From an uncultured Collinsella sp. (lineage in GTDB: Bacteria; Actinomycetota; Coriobacteriia; Coriobacteriales; Coriobacteriaceae), in contig CAUASQ010000111.1 of NCBI GenBank assembly GCA_958431945.1, positions 1-5,384 of the forward strand: a stretch of 5,384 nucleotides of DNA, written 5' to 3'. The notes under the pieces are model-generated. The model was given only the letters and a program-made list of their open reading frames with translations. It searched no databases and had not been told where the DNA came from. Positions 5,158 to 5,384 of the stretch are shown here, one piece after another. Each line of letters starts with the position of its first letter. Position 1 is the stretch's first letter. Both the position numbers and the translations under genes were made by a program.

Positions 5158-5384
5158 CCCCTTCCGCGGAGAGCTGGGGCTGGGCTCCGCCCAGGCCGAG
5201 CAGGTCGAACTTGTCGATGCCGATGATGATGGCGATCAGGGCGACGCCCAGGACGGGCACGTTGGCGTAGGAGCACAGCAGGAAGCCCAGGAAGTAGAAG
5301 GGCACGAGCTGCTTGGTGAGCACCAGGCGGCCGAGCATGGCGAAGCCCATGGCAGGCAGGATGTTGGCTGCAACGCCAAAGCCA
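4325..5384. repeat. Direct repeat, copy 2 (at least 1060 bp, cut by window end)
   Basis: This is the partner of 1533-2592 at constant offset 2792. The match is unbroken to the last base of the window, so the true length is unknown. Its left end coincides with the EIID stop codon, and the sequence immediately downstream is unrelated to that of copy 1. Confidence 0.95.
5138..5384 (-). CDS. PTS mannose/sorbose-family EIIC subunit (copy 2), C-terminal 81 residues
   Basis: The frame ending at 5138 is open to the window edge and encodes residues 177-257 of the complete EIIC at 2346-3119 without any change, including the final acidic GDEDDDF tail. Its stop overlaps the EIID start exactly as in copy 1. 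The upstream part lies outside the window, so whether the full gene is intact, and whether it differs in its N-terminal two thirds, is not visible. No in-frame start need be assigned. Confidence 0.88.
   Translation of the reverse strand, partial: GFGVAANILPAMGFAMLGRLVLTKQLVPFYFLGFLLCSYANVPVLGVALIAIIIGIDKFDLLGLGGAQPQLSAEGDEDDDF

Noticed and set aside
1533..5384. Composite transposon or insertion sequence explanation for the direct repeats
   Set aside because: The repeats encode PTS subunits only. No transposase, terminal inverted repeats or target duplications are visible.

Overview
All genes lie on the minus strand, so the window is read from right to left. GC content is high, protein codons mostly end in G or C, and genes have strong GGAGG-type ribosome sites and TATAAT-type -10 boxes. 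Mannose-family PTS membrane genes sit beside single-gene transporters. This suits a high-GC gut anaerobe of the Coriobacteriia (Collinsella-like), but no taxonomic marker is present and this is inference.

Layout, right to left. (a) 5138-5384: the C-terminal end of a PTS EIIC gene cut by the window edge. (b) 4324-5157: a complete EIID gene, then an intrinsic terminator (4264-4294). (c) 3345-4235: an EamA/DMT transporter with a GTG start. (d) 3257-3300: a promoter/operator, then a structured leader of about 137 nt. (e) 2346-3119: a complete EIIC gene, overlapping (f) 1532-2365: a second EIID gene, then another intrinsic terminator (1458-1497). (g) 226-1440: an MFS transporter. (h) 71-225: a regulatory intergenic region whose promoter/operator matches the one before EIIC. 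(i) 1-55: the first 18 codons of another gene, possibly a SIS-domain sugar-phosphate enzyme.

The main feature is a direct repeat of at least 1060 bp, identical wherever I compared it: 1533-2592 and 4325-5384, offset 2792. It covers all of EIID and the last 81 codons of EIIC. It starts inside the EIID stop codon (TAA in one copy, TAG in the other) and is still running at the window end. Each copy is followed by its own unrelated terminator and then by a different transporter gene (MFS or EamA) with a strong ribosome site but no visible promoter. EIID has almost no A/T-ending codons, unlike its neighbours and the first two thirds of EIIC, so the repeated block looks compositionally distinct.

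The second notable feature is a two-part promoter/operator present twice with identical geometry: AGTGGTATTAAA, 17 bp, then TCTATAATTGGTATC, read on the minus strand. It precedes EIIC and the gene at 1-55. The latter region carries an additional inverted copy. One regulator, perhaps of GntR type, probably controls both units. EIIC and EIID would form the membrane channel of a mannose-family PTS. No EIIA or EIIB lies in the window, and the sugar is unknown.
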